NCBI GenBank assembly: GCA_977006965.1 | Contig: OZ345361.1 | Span: 2,728,001 to 2,792,000, forward strand | Direction of reading: 5' to 3' | Source: Phymatolithon calcareum | Lineage: Eukaryota > Rhodophyta > Florideophyceae > Hapalidiales | Length of the DNA stretch: 64,000 nucleotides | Shown here: positions 30,688 to 40,799 of the stretch, piece after piece | Layout: each line of letters opens with the position of its first letter | Numbering within the stretch: the stretch's first letter is position 1 | Translations under genes and position numbers: made by a program | Notes under the pieces: generated by a model | Told to the model about the DNA's origin: nothing | The model's database searches: none | The model's input: only the letters and a program-made list of their open reading frames with translations

Positions 30688-31576
30688 GTACCGGACTTGA
30701 TTCTCAATCATCATGATCATTCTGCAGGTCACAATGGATTTTGAATGTTCTGTTTACTTGCTCATATGTTTCCAGGATGGAATTCCGTTTAGAATAGGGC
30801 CGAGAGGAGTTCAAACATGGACGAATTGTAAATCACGTTTATTCATTTGGGAAAGGGGTAGTATCGTTTTGCTGATTAGCCCGAACGACGTTTTGTTCCA
30901 TCACGATCGAAAACAACCCAATGCAAAGTAGTACACTCATCCGAATAAGAATGAAAATTCAAGTTTTTCTGGACGTTAGACTCAGCTTGAAAGTTCGGAG
31001 AATGTCAAGTTGCTATTATCAAAGATTTCTCTTTTTCGTATATCGGGCCCTCGCGAATCATCTTCGCTCATTCACAGAGATGAAGACGATAGCGCTGACG
31101 ATCTTCTTGGCTGCGCCATTCGAAATGCATTTTGGAAATAGGTACATGGGCCATCGATAAGGGTCTCGCGAAGAGATTGGACTGCCACGAGTACTTTCTA
31201 AACTGTAGAGCCTCTGACATAATACAACGTGCTCTTCGCAGCGAAAAACGGCCAAAATCTGTGGGAGAACACGCTTGTGTTGATCCAAGTTCTTACAAAA
31301 CGCCATAGGAAGTTGTGGAAGCCTACTGCTTTTTCTCCTGCCAATGCAGGCGTAAGAAGGTTCAGGGAGGATTTAGGCACATCTACAAAAGTCCTGCTAC
31401 GTTTGCGAACGCACGACGCTTGACATGTGGATAAGACTCACCTTCAAGGAAGTCCAAGAAAACCTTCGAAGTTGAATAGCATCGACAGAAAGTAATTCCA
31501 CGGCTTCGCAACTACCCAGGGAGAAACATTTTCGGAAAACTGCGATGGAGCGAGCAATTGCAATGTATTAGGTTCC
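30688..31576. other. No gene seen
   Basis: Short frames only. A plus-strand frame at 31229-31423 (LVLIQVLTKRHRKLWKPTAF in its middle) has protein-like composition but no recognised family, and it lacks a convincing start. This stretch separates the Cys-rich pair from the housekeeping block. Confidence 0.4.
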
Positions 31577-33172
31577 CTATCTGGCTACCTTACCATCTGG
31601 TATTTCAATGAGCGTGAGGGGATGGTTCCTGTTGCCATCGCGCACATGCACACTGTCACACCTATAATAGCCTCTTCGCTCCAGCTGAATGACATCACCT
31701 TGCTGTAACAGGCGCATGTTAATATCACCCGCCAGAAACATAATATCCTCGCTATTGTAATTGACAAAATCTTCAAAGTTATCCTCCTCATCCAGCCTGT
31801 CCTTTGTCAACAAGTCGGAGTACTTCAAGATTTTCAACGGAACGAGGTCGTCCGTATCAGCAAGCCAGGTCACCTTCTTCGTCTTCTTGAAATTCTTGTC
31901 ATCGGGTAGATACTCTGCAGTCAAGTTTCCACCTTCGTCCCTCGACAGTACTTTCATGTTCCCCCAATCCATGAAAGTAACGATTTCCTCCAGCTCGAAA
32001 CTATCAGCATCAGCTCCATCCACCAAGATGCTGGAAGAGAAGATCACATTCTTGACTCCTATGTCCTCGTTCTTCTTGTGTTTAGGCAGGACTTTAACCT
32101 CCTCGACCCCATTCGTAACCGTGACCTTTTTGGCATTTGCCTTGTCTATGGCGACATGACGCGGAGCAATGGGATCAATTACGCGCTTATTCACGGTCCA
32201 GATTTTGTCCCACTGTTGCGTTGTTGTGTTCCTTGACGCGCCCTGAGAAAGAATGAAAGCACGCAATCCCTGGATGGTCATACCTCGGCGCCGAATGCCT
32301 TGAATTGTCGGAAAACGGGGATCAGACCAGGAATGTGCAGCGCCTATGTCAACCAAGCGCTGCAGCTTTCGCTTCGAAAGAACTGTCTTGACAAAATCCA
32401 AGCGCGAGAATTCCCAGACGTGCGGGCATCGCAGACCGGCCGCTTTGCACATCCATATGTACTGCTTCTCACGGTCCTTATACTCGAGGGAGCGAAGAGC
32501 ATGCGTGACACCCTCGAGTGAGTCGACGATCGGGCACGAGAAGTCATATGTAGGATATACGTTGTACTTGGAGCCCGTGCGATGATGAGGCGTCGTTTTG
32601 GTTCGATAAAGGGTGGGATCACGCATTGCACCGTTCTTGTGGCGGATGTCAATTTTGGCGCGAAGGCAGTAGCTCATACCGTCTTCGGTCCCATTGATCA
32701 TCTCCATCCACATTCTCAGGTTTTCCTCAACTGACTGCGATCGGTATTGGTTCGCCTCGCGATTTCTTCGCTGCACACTCATCTCTTCCGCACTTGTTGG
32801 GTCGACGTACGCCTTATCTTCGCGAATAAACTTTTCCGCGTACTTCAAGAATTCATCGAAATAGTCTGACGTGTACTCCACTTTGTCTGGTTTGATTCCC
32901 AGACGGTCAAGGTCTTCGATAATTGCATCTTCAAAACCTTGATTCGCCTTATCAGTGTTGGTATCGTCAAAGCGCACAATAAGTTTGCCCTTGTATTTCC
33001 GAGCGAAATAATCATTCAACATGGCGGCCTTGCAATGGCCAATGTGAAGGAAACCACTTGGCTCTGGAGGAAACCTCGTGACGACTTCACCTTCGACCGC
33101 ATCTTTGAGACCGATATCCATCGATCCTTTGCTTTTCACGAGGCGCATCACATCGTCCCAAGAGTCCGCCAT
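31577..33172 (-). CDS. Glutamyl-tRNA synthetase, cytosolic type
   Basis: A 531-residue class I synthetase that charges tRNA-Glu. The ATG at 33172 starts MADSWDDVMR. The HIGH signature is in PPEPSGFLHIGHCKAA (HIGH at 43-46), the KMSKS-type loop is VLSKRKL (264-270), and between them lie CLRAKIDIRHKNGAMRDPTL and KYNVYPTYDFSCPIVDSLEG. These blocks follow the GluRS half of animal EPRS rather than glutaminyl-tRNA synthetase. The C-terminal half is the beta-barrel anticodon-binding domain of the archaeal/eukaryotic type. It lacks the GST-like N-terminal extension that many eukaryotic GluRS have, so it is a minimal form. No obvious organelle presequence is present. It is divergent from PAF1 across a 403-bp gap. 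Confidence 0.93.
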   Translation of the reverse strand: MADSWDDVMRLVKSKGSMDIGLKDAVEGEVVTRFPPEPSGFLHIGHCKAAMLNDYFARKYKGKLIVRFDDTNTDKANQGFEDAIIEDLDRLGIKPDKVEYTSDYFDEFLKYAEKFIREDKAYVDPTSAEEMSVQRRNREANQYRSQSVEENLRMWMEMINGTEDGMSYCLRAKIDIRHKNGAMRDPTLYRTKTTPHHRTGSKYNVYPTYDFSCPIVDSLEGVTHALRSLEYKDREKQYIWMCKAAGLRCPHVWEFSRLDFVKTVLSKRKLQRLVDIGAAHSWSDPRFPTIQGIRRRGMTIQGLRAFILSQGASRNTTTQQWDKIWTVNKRVIDPIAPRHVAIDKANAKKVTVTNGVEEVKVLPKHKKNEDIGVKNVIFSSSILVDGADADSFELEEIVTFMDWGNMKVLSRDEGGNLTAEYLPDDKNFKKTKKVTWLADTDDLVPLKILKYSDLLTKDRLDEEDNFEDFVNYNSEDIMFLAGDINMRLLQQGDVIQLERRGYYRCDSVHVRDGNRNHPLTLIEIPDGKVAR

Positions 33173-33575
33173 TGTGAAAAAATGTTGCTTTGATTCACTT
33201 TACAAAAATGAATCAGAGCAGAGCTTGTTCAACTCAGCGGATGGGCTGAAAGATAAATCCTGCAGCGCGGACGGCGGAACCACTTTTGCAGTGATACAGT
33301 ACCACGCCGTGCGCTGTTTCTTCCACGTCTCACTCATACACGGTGATGTGATGCATCCGAATGGAAATACATCCATACAGTTTCGGACCACAAGATTTTG
33401 CTCTCAAAATTTTGCGATCATTCCCAAAATATTCCCACTTTGTGAAAAGCTCCAAATTGTGCCCCAGTTGCAACGACACCTCTCTTCGTTGCCTCACTCG
33501 CCAAGTTGGATACGAATTCCGGTGGGTGACGGGCGATTTGTACTGCTCCCTAAGGTAAGCAAGTGTCGCGCCACA
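33173..33575. promoter_or_regulatory. Divergent promoter region between GluRS and PAF1
   Basis: This 403-bp gap between two start codons holds no other gene. A GTAAGC lies at about 33554, 20 bases before the PAF1 ATG. It could be a 5'-UTR splice donor but has no use that can be shown here. No clear TATA box was found. Confidence 0.5.
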
Positions 33576-34898
33576 ATGTCTCAATTCAGCCATAATCCCT
33601 ACGAAGCTATTGTCAATGGCTCCTCATCTTCACGGCCTCCGGAGAAAAAGGCGTCAGAAAGACCCGCACCACCGTCGTCTGTGCTTTCCAAGGCGACGAA
33701 ACGGCGGCAGGTGCAGAAGCCACGCGCTCGGGTAGGCGTCCGTTATCGTTACCAATTCGAGATGCCGCCGCCGACGATGGATTGCAAAATGCTTATGGGT
33801 CAGCTTACAGCTGCAACATTCGCAGATCCTGTCTTCACCGCACTTGAGCGCAACGCTCGTCCCGTCGCGACACCGGCTGACCCAAGCCACGGACTGCGCG
33901 CGAATCTTGTGGATGCATCCATATATGGCGAAGGTCCTCCTTTGTCGGTGGAGGACGATGCCTTATTGCTTGCCATTGAGACGGAGCGTCCTGGTGCATC
34001 GACTTCACAGAAGATGCGCTCCGCGCAAAAAGGCGCAGCTTTGCCGCCACCACGCCGAGCTGCGCAAGCACCAGCTCCGTGGATGCGGCGCATGAGCTAT
34101 GATGAATATCTCGGAAAAAGCACAAATATCGCCCGTCCGATGAGCGGTATTATCAACATGAACGGCCCGACATCGCTTTCAGGCATGTCAAAGGCTGCGG
34201 CGCAGAAGGAACCGTCACGCGAGCTTGCAGCCAAGTCCATCGACCGGTCCTTCCAACTTGCAAATAAGCTGCCGAAGCATCCCGACAAACGCAAGGCGCA
34301 CCTGAAACCAACGAGCATAGTCCCCGTGTTTCCTGATTTTATGTCAATGAGTTCCGAGTTCATTGCCATTGAGTTTGAAAAGAGTGCTATGCTCACGCAC
34401 GAGGAGCGTATGAAAGACGCAGAATTGCTGGATAAGTCGACAAGGGCTATGGTGACCATCTCGTTAGCAGAGGATGACAAAAAGTTTTTGGCATGTTTTA
34501 CACCTGCGGATTCCACTCTTGACGCACTGGACGATGACTCAAGGAATGGAGCGGATGGTGACGCACCAGATGGCGAAAAGTCGCTCATGTATGATTGGGT
34601 GCACGAATACTCTATTAGAGAGGGTGGTAAAGGGCAGGTCGGTCCGCGCAACATGCGTAACAAGGGCATTGTCAAGCCCGCACGAGGTTGTTATGCGCTT
34701 GCTGAGCATGAAGGTCGGGACGGAAAGCGAGTTGCAACTCTAAAGCGAATTGGCACTAACTGGAAGCTTTCACGACGCCTGGGAACGTTGCCTAGGCTTG
34801 GCAAACCTCACCTTGAGCTAAACTCAGTTAAGTTATCCAAAGAATCGGAAGACCAAAATTTGATGACCAATCTGGACACTATCGGCAAGAGCACATGA
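33576..34898 (+). CDS. PAF1: RNA polymerase II-associated factor 1 (PAF1 complex subunit)
   Basis: A 440-residue protein of the Paf1 complex, which travels with RNA polymerase II and supports elongation and histone modification. The ATG at 33576 (MSQFSHNPYEAIV) gives the family's usual length; the frame is open further upstream but not conserved in type. The hallmark RYRYQFEMPPPTMDCKML (residues 56-73) matches the PAF1 core F-x-x-x-LPPPPxDPKL. SVEDDALLLAIE, RRMSYDEYLGKS and FPDFMSMSSEFIAIEFEKSA follow in family order. The acidic C-terminal tail of animal PAF1 is reduced to a short Asp-rich stretch (DALDDDSRNGADGD). It ends 175 bp from the stop of MTR4 (convergent). Confidence 0.85.
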   Translation: MSQFSHNPYEAIVNGSSSSRPPEKKASERPAPPSSVLSKATKRRQVQKPRARVGVRYRYQFEMPPPTMDCKMLMGQLTAATFADPVFTALERNARPVATPADPSHGLRANLVDASIYGEGPPLSVEDDALLLAIETERPGASTSQKMRSAQKGAALPPPRRAAQAPAPWMRRMSYDEYLGKSTNIARPMSGIINMNGPTSLSGMSKAAAQKEPSRELAAKSIDRSFQLANKLPKHPDKRKAHLKPTSIVPVFPDFMSMSSEFIAIEFEKSAMLTHEERMKDAELLDKSTRAMVTISLAEDDKKFLACFTPADSTLDALDDDSRNGADGDAPDGEKSLMYDWVHEYSIREGGKGQVGPRNMRNKGIVKPARGCYALAEHEGRDGKRVATLKRIGTNWKLSRRLGTLPRLGKPHLELNSVKLSKESEDQNLMTNLDTIGKST

Positions 34899-35073
34899 TG
34901 TCAAGGTTTGCTAATACCATGGGGGAATGGGAAGGTGTAGTTTCTTGGAGACGGGCGAGGGGCCTTCAGAGAAAAGCGTGTGATTACATGCAGTGGTCCA
35001 AGAAATTTTGAGTATTAAAATGACTGCTTACCAAGAAAATTTCTTCAGTGTTGCCATCAACTTTTTTTAATAG

Positions 35074-38000
35074 TTAAGTGTAAAGAGATGAATGGAATGG
35101 GATCCCCCGCTTAAGTTTTGCCGAACCCGCTTCAAACTTCTCCTCAAGTTCCGTGTTGCCAATGCTGCGAGCGGCCGATATCAATTGCCGCATCAATTCT
35201 TCCAGACGCCGAAGACATCTAACTACACTCCCTTCAAACACATCGGACAAACTGCAGACATGTGAAAATGATTCGCCCTTGCACCAATGATACACCACGC
35301 GCATGACGTTCGGGCTAAAAGAATCCACAAATTCGTCGACATTGATTTCAATATTGCTCTCTTTTGCAACCGTTCCGACGCGTTTCGCAACCGCTTTGAG
35401 ATATCCAAGCGCAATTTCCAACTCTTTTTCCAATTTCAGGTTTTCGTCCTTCTTCACATCATCATGAACAAAACAGGAAGTCAAGGCGACCAAAACTTCC
35501 GGTGACATTTCATTCAGGTTTCCACCAAGCAGAAGTTCCGTGATTACCAACTCATCGGCTGTATTTACCTCACAGGCGACGCGCCCCTTGACCTCGACGA
35601 CACCATCTTCATTCACAAAACCAAGTCGACGTAAAACCCGTTTCATCTTCTTCAGCTCTTCACGCAAGATAAGACCTTGTGCAATTTTCAGCTCCTTTTT
35701 TACTGTCTTAATCTGCTCGATAACACGTTGCTTCTTCTGCCATTGCCGAATAATCCGTCGCAAGAAAACTGACTTCTCCACTGGAGAAGCTCGCATCCTT
35801 TCATCTATAGCTTCCTGTTGACGGAGCATTACAGCGAAGGACTTATCGGTAATTCCCAAATCTTCAAATGGATCCAGCATAGGTGGACCGTTCCGGAATC
35901 GTTTCAAAACTTCTTCAATAGAAGCTCCAACCGACATACGATTTGCTAGTGGCTTCAGATCATCAGGTTTATAGACACGAATTGCCGAAGCTCCGTCCAA
36001 ATCCTTCAAAGAGCACGGAACCACCATCCATTCCGCCTTAACTTGCTTCCCGGATTCCAATGCTTCTTCCTCTCCTTCCTTCTGCAATTTGAATGGCAAT
36101 GGTTTCTCACCGGTAGGCTGCTCTGCGCGACAACGCAACAGAACGTCAACCACATATCGGTCTTCCCCAGTGGCCTTCTTACTGTTTCGCCGCTTCCAAG
36201 AAATAATGACGCCCCATCCGTAGTCATGATGCTTCGCAATGTCTCGCACTCTGCAAAGCCGACCTCCCTGGAGAAATTGAACGATGTATGTGGGCTGATG
36301 CACAAAATCTCGAATTTGACTCCTCAGATTTTCAGCCGCGTCGCGCAATTTGCAATAATCGACAACTTCTTTTTCGTCGACACCAGAATCAGGAGGACAA
36401 AATATCAAAGTATCCCTTTTTTCCTCCAGTTCTGCCAACTTGTCCTCACTTTCTGGGATTGCACGATCTGCTTGAAATTGGGCCAAAGATCGGGCGATAA
36501 CAAATTCTGGATCCGCATCTTCTGCTCGAATCAGATTTAGAAGCATGTTGTAGCCCAGGTGAAAAGTGGATCGAAGAGGCTCTGCCGTTCCGCTTAAAAT
36601 GCTCTTCGCGGCAGCCGGCTCAATCTTTTCTTCGAGCATCAAAATTGCGATTCCTCTTTCATCAATTCCTCTTCGACCTGCGCGACCACTCATCTGTACG
36701 TACTCCCCACCCAAAACATTGCGGTACTTTGTTCCATCGAATTTTCGGACAGTGGTGAAAACCACAGTGCGGGCAGGCATGTTGAGACCCATAGAGAAAG
36801 TTTCTGTGGCAAACAGTGCTTTGATAAGGCCTTCCTGAAACAAAAGCTCTACGACTTCCTTGACAATTGGCAGAAGTCCAGAGTGATGGATTCCAACACC
36901 TTTCCGGAGGAGAGGAAGCATAGCAGTGATTTGAGGCAGGTCTTGATCTGCTTGATCTAATGACTCGATGGCACTTTGGTAAACTCTTTCCACCAGTGCT
37001 TGCTCTTCAATATCGTTGAAATCAAGTTTCATCATTTGCATAGCCAATGTTTCACATTCGCGCCTGTTGAACGAGAATATAATCACTGGATACAAGTGAC
37101 GATCTTTGATCATCTTGACAACCTTGAAGCAATCAGACTTTCCTGGGGCCCGCTGACCAGGCCGCATTCTTTGTCGCCCTCCTCTGCCGCCCCTGCCGCC
37201 TCCACCCTCACCTGATTTAGAACCCAACTCCGTTAAAACTTGCTCAAAGGCATCTGCACGAAACTCGCCCTTATCGTCGACGACGAGATGTAGCCCTTCC
37301 CCTCCTACAGGAAAAATGTAATGCTGCAGAGGAACTGGTCTTGTGTCTGTATAGATAGTGTGACACGGCTGGTTCTTCAAATGGGCAATCCATTCAGAAA
37401 ATTCTCTTGCGTTAGGAATGGTTGCACTGAGAAACACAAATCGAACGTTCTTTGGCACCAGGATAATGGTCTCCTCCCAAACCACACCTCGGCTCTTATC
37501 GCGCATGTAGTGCACTTCATCAAATATAACCCATGCGACCTCTCGCACAACTTCAGAACCTCGATAAAGCATACTGCGTAAAATTTCAGTAGTCATTACA
37601 AGACAAGACGCGTTTTTGTTAATGGTCACATCGCCTGTCATAAGCCCAACATCTTTGAACTCTGCCTCAAGTTCTCGAAACTTCTGATTGCTTAGCGCCT
37701 TAATTGGTGAGGTATAGATGACTCGCTGCTTATCACGGAAAGACATGGCAATGGCATACTCAGCAATTGCAGTTTTGCCCGCGCTTGTATGTGCAGACAC
37801 GAGTACACTTTCACGTCGCTCGAGACATTTTACACTTTCGCGCTGGAAGGCATCCAGAGCGAATTTGTATGTCTTTGCAGGTCCTGAAGAAACCTTCTCG
37901 CCACCCAGTGTTTCAGTAGGTGCTGTGGAAAAGTCATACGAATCTGAAAAGTTTGGCGGGAGGGATATTTCATGCTTGCAGAAGGTTTTCAGAAGCGCCG

Positions 38001-38205
38001 GAGACTCGCCAAGTTTTGTCGGTACATTTCCAGCAGCCTCGGAAACTGTAGTGTTGGCTACGGACTCCACATGAACAGCGAAAGACTTCGGCCACTTCCT
38101 TGTCGGCTTTCCGTTTTCAAGCTCAGCTGCCGGTTTCGCGGCTGGTTCTGAAGCTGGCTCTTCTTCCATTGGCGTAGATGTGTTTTGGAGCTCTACATCT
38201 TCCAT
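35074..38205 (-). CDS. MTR4: MTR4-type exosome RNA helicase
   Basis: A 1043-residue Ski2-like DExH helicase that feeds structured RNAs (rRNA precursors, snoRNAs, aberrant transcripts) to the nuclear exosome. Motifs in order: Walker A AHTSAGKT (138-145), TSPIKALSNQK (Ia), TGDVTIN, motif II DEVHYMRD (family usually DEIH), SATIPNA (III), NMPARTVVF and QMSGRAGRRG (VI). The arch with its KOW core follows (CRVRDIAKHHDYGWGVIISW), then the helical domain, ending FEAGSAKLKRGIPFHSSLYT as in MTR4 rather than SKI2. An unusual Gly/Arg insertion (GEGGGGRGGRGGRQRMRPGQ) sits between the two RecA domains. The first 70 residues are acidic and Pro/Ala-rich. It is divergent from NDUFA13. Confidence 0.93.
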   Translation of the reverse strand: MEDVELQNTSTPMEEEPASEPAAKPAAELENGKPTRKWPKSFAVHVESVANTTVSEAAGNVPTKLGESPALLKTFCKHEISLPPNFSDSYDFSTAPTETLGGEKVSSGPAKTYKFALDAFQRESVKCLERRESVLVSAHTSAGKTAIAEYAIAMSFRDKQRVIYTSPIKALSNQKFRELEAEFKDVGLMTGDVTINKNASCLVMTTEILRSMLYRGSEVVREVAWVIFDEVHYMRDKSRGVVWEETIILVPKNVRFVFLSATIPNAREFSEWIAHLKNQPCHTIYTDTRPVPLQHYIFPVGGEGLHLVVDDKGEFRADAFEQVLTELGSKSGEGGGGRGGRGGRQRMRPGQRAPGKSDCFKVVKMIKDRHLYPVIIFSFNRRECETLAMQMMKLDFNDIEEQALVERVYQSAIESLDQADQDLPQITAMLPLLRKGVGIHHSGLLPIVKEVVELLFQEGLIKALFATETFSMGLNMPARTVVFTTVRKFDGTKYRNVLGGEYVQMSGRAGRRGIDERGIAILMLEEKIEPAAAKSILSGTAEPLRSTFHLGYNMLLNLIRAEDADPEFVIARSLAQFQADRAIPESEDKLAELEEKRDTLIFCPPDSGVDEKEVVDYCKLRDAAENLRSQIRDFVHQPTYIVQFLQGGRLCRVRDIAKHHDYGWGVIISWKRRNSKKATGEDRYVVDVLLRCRAEQPTGEKPLPFKLQKEGEEEALESGKQVKAEWMVVPCSLKDLDGASAIRVYKPDDLKPLANRMSVGASIEEVLKRFRNGPPMLDPFEDLGITDKSFAVMLRQQEAIDERMRASPVEKSVFLRRIIRQWQKKQRVIEQIKTVKKELKIAQGLILREELKKMKRVLRRLGFVNEDGVVEVKGRVACEVNTADELVITELLLGGNLNEMSPEVLVALTSCFVHDDVKKDENLKLEKELEIALGYLKAVAKRVGTVAKESNIEINVDEFVDSFSPNVMRVVYHWCKGESFSHVCSLSDVFEGSVVRCLRRLEELMRQLISAARSIGNTELEEKFEAGSAKLKRGIPFHSSLYT

Positions 38206-38597
38206 CGCAACTTCTCGGGGAACAGACTGAGCTTCCAGAGGCTTGAACGCAATGGCGGTGCAGCGGTGGATTATCTTTTCGGGTACCTCTTAAACGCTTT
38301 CAAATTAGATGGCATTTAAAGGATCATGATGAAGGAGTCGACCGCGGCCCAATACACGTTTCACTTTGAGCCATGGATCATACTGTAAAGCCGATGTCTC
38401 AAGGCTGACTGTAAGTTTTAAACCCCGGAGATGCCGATGTGACGAAGGTAGCCATTGACACTATTGTGTCCGCGGCAAGACGCAGGAGTTCAATCTTCGT
38501 GGATCTGTGACAGCCGTGGAGATTGAGAATTTTTGGGCAGCGCTTGGACCCGGGAGGGAGTTGCGTTTATTTTTCGTGAACAACTGGGCCTTTTGCA
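38206..38597. promoter_or_regulatory. Divergent promoter region between MTR4 and NDUFA13
   Basis: A 392-bp gap between two start codons without any other gene. No clear TATA box or long palindrome was seen. Confidence 0.45.
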
Positions 38598-39280
38598 ATG
38601 TCCACGACGTCTGGGTTAACGGGCCCGCCTAAGCCGCCGCCTCGTTTCGCTAGGCAGGAAGTGGCACCATCAACCGGATACCCAACTATTAACGTTGCGC
38701 GAAATGTTCCGGCATCAGTGGGAAAGAGCGCAGGTCTACTTTTCCTCGGGGGTGCGGCGGTCATGGCGTTCGGATTCTACCGCGTCGGAACTTTCAATGT
38801 TAAGCGGAGGTATGTATCCACCAACAGCGATATTGGAACCTATGAATTATTGACGTGAACGCTCGAGCGACGCTGCAGTATCTTTCTTTGGCGATAAATC
38901 AATACTTATTCTATTGTGTGCCTTGCTTTATTTCTTTCCTATCGTGTCAGGCAACTGAAGCAAGAAAAAAAACAGATTCGCCTGGCCATAATGCCTTTTC
39001 TCCAGGCTGAGGAAGATGTGAAATTCATACAAGAGGTACGTAAAGATAACAAATGGCACTTTGTGTGCTTCTTCGGTGGTGTACTAGCGCCACATTTGAC
39101 AAAATGGCGAAGCTGATATTGTTTCCTAATCCCTTTCTTGCTTTCCAGAAAGCGAATTACCTGAAATGGGAAGCAGAGACAATGAAGGACGTGGAAGGCT
39201 GGAAGGTCGGTGAGAACGTTTACAAAACCCGTTCCTTTATGGCTCCACCGACTGGTGCCCCACCATACGATCTCTCTTAA
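38598..39280 (+). CDS. NDUFA13: NADH:ubiquinone oxidoreductase subunit NDUFA13 (GRIM-19), 3 exons
   Basis: A 142-residue accessory subunit of mitochondrial complex I, anchored in the inner membrane. Exons are 38598-38809, 38951-39035 and 39149-39280. Introns of 141 and 113 nt start GTATGT and GTACGT and end TCAG and CCAG. The Pro-rich start (GPPKPPPRF) is followed by a single membrane helix ([19 protein letters not shown]) and the charged helix ([20 protein letters not shown]), then [29 protein letters not shown] and the SFMAPPTG tail. Order and length (about 144 in animals) agree with GRIM-19. There is no cleavable presequence, as in other members. The next gene starts 204 bp downstream on the same strand. 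Confidence 0.9.
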
Positions 39281-39484
39281 TGTTCCTGGTCTTCGTCGGG
39301 TCCCGTTGTAGTGAGAGTTTCGCAAAAGAAAAGATTTTATCGCAATTTTCAAAAAACAATAAACGCTACTGAAATTGCTGTTTTGGACTTCTGGAGGAGC
39401 AGCTTCAGCATCATAGTTTTCTGCAGGCCAAGTCGTGATTGCAATCCCCTTGTGTTGCCTGGAAATCGGAGCCGAGCAACTGCA

Positions 39485-40723
39485 ATGGCGACGTTCAAGA
39501 TACCAGTGCTCGTGGTCGGTGGTGGAATTGGGGGTCTTACAGCCGCATTAGCCCTGCATCGTGCTGGCATTTCCAACAAACTGATTCTGCGAGAAAAAAG
39601 CTTCAGCTCTGGCGCACGCAATGCAGTCGTGGTTGCCGGTTCAGCAGTCCGAATCCTGGATCGGCTAGGGCTGGGTCCTCTTTTGCGAACTCATGGATCC
39701 CCTATCACGCAAGGAGAAATCGAAACTGCTCGAGGAAAGCCAATTGTATCGGTCGACGTAGACAAAATCGGTTCTGAAGTATGGGCTGTTCCCCGATCCA
39801 GCTTGCAGCAATTTTTCGTTGAGTCTCTTCCGCCCGATACAGTGCATTTCGGCACTAAACTGCGATCGCTTAAAATCAATTCAGACAAAGTTTTGGTCGA
39901 AATGCAGCACGATCCCGGTCACCCCAAACCACTTGGATCATTTTCCTCGCGTAATTTTACGTCCCGAATTGCTGCTAATCTCATCGTCGGCGCAGATGGC
40001 CTTTCTTCGACTGTTCGCGCAAGCATGTCCAAGCCCATTGTCACAACCTCAGGCACTTGCATCTGGCAAGCCACGATCAAAAACCGCGACCACGAGGCGT
40101 ACCCGGCCCACATATTTCGGGAGATATGGGCACATCCCAATACCAAAGGAGCAGCTCGAACAAGGTTTGGCTTTGCTCGAGTTACAAAAGAAGATGTTTC
40201 CTGGTGGGCTGTTTCTCCCTCTGTGAACGAGGTCTTTTTAAGACCGTTTGTCCCGAAACTGCTTTCGATATTTCAAGAATATCCTGCATCGGTGTATCGA
40301 CTGATTGAGTCTGTCGAAAACGATCGTGACATCCAAAGGCATCAGGTCCGTCAGATATGGCCGGGTTCCACCTCCTGGATAGACCATGCTTCCAGTCGAA
40401 TTGCGCTCGTTGGAGACGCAGGTCGGGTGGGCGAGATGGGAAGTTTGCATAATGGCAGTTCTTTCGCAATTGAGGATAGCTATATGTTGGCGCATCACAT
40501 TGCGGAACAAGGCGGACCGACAGGTGCTCGCCTGCATCTGGGATTACGAGCGTACGAGCAGAATCGAGAGGCGCATGATGCAATGGCGAAAGATTACACG
40601 CACAAATTCTACAAATTGGCAACTAGTAACAATGGCGTTTCCAGGTACTTTTTGAGAAAATACGTACTGGCGTCCCTTGAACATGAATCTACTCGGGAGA
40701 TTGCACACACTGCAGCTTCGTAA
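39485..40723 (+). CDS. FAD-dependent monooxygenase (PHBH/zeaxanthin-epoxidase-like fold)
   Basis: A 412-residue group A flavoprotein monooxygenase. The ATG at 39485 places the dinucleotide-binding motif right at the N-terminus (VLVVGGGIGGLTAALALHRA, GGGIGG at 12-17). The DG motif is IVGADGLSSTVRAS; the GD motif is ALVGDAGRVGEMG, followed by NGSSFAIEDSYMLAHHI. Such enzymes hydroxylate or epoxidise small aromatic or isoprenoid substrates using NAD(P)H and oxygen. The substrate cannot be told from the sequence. It lacks the FHA domain and the plastid transit peptide of zeaxanthin epoxidase, so a cytosolic salicylate-hydroxylase-like enzyme is the nearer guess. It is convergent with SMC1, 76 bp between stops. 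Confidence 0.85.
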   Translation: MATFKIPVLVVGGGIGGLTAALALHRAGISNKLILREKSFSSGARNAVVVAGSAVRILDRLGLGPLLRTHGSPITQGEIETARGKPIVSVDVDKIGSEVWAVPRSSLQQFFVESLPPDTVHFGTKLRSLKINSDKVLVEMQHDPGHPKPLGSFSSRNFTSRIAANLIVGADGLSSTVRASMSKPIVTTSGTCIWQATIKNRDHEAYPAHIFREIWAHPNTKGAARTRFGFARVTKEDVSWWAVSPSVNEVFLRPFVPKLLSIFQEYPASVYRLIESVENDRDIQRHQVRQIWPGSTSWIDHASSRIALVGDAGRVGEMGSLHNGSSFAIEDSYMLAHHIAEQGGPTGARLHLGLRAYEQNREAHDAMAKDYTHKFYKLATSNNGVSRYFLRKYVLASLEHESTREIAHTAAS

Positions 40724-40799
40724 TGGTGGCATTTAATTACTAAACTTCAAGAAAGTGTACAATAATAAACTAAACCTCAAGTCATCGTACAATGCTGTG

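Noticed and set aside
31577-33172. Glutaminyl-tRNA synthetase instead of glutamyl-tRNA synthetase
   Set aside because: The PEPSGFLHIGH block, NGAMRDPTLYR and KYNVYPTYDF follow the GluRS series, and the GlnRS-specific PNGYLHIGHAKS form is absent.
39485-40723. Zeaxanthin epoxidase
   Set aside because: The fold motifs fit, but the C-terminal FHA domain and a plastid transit peptide are missing, so only the general monooxygenase family is called.
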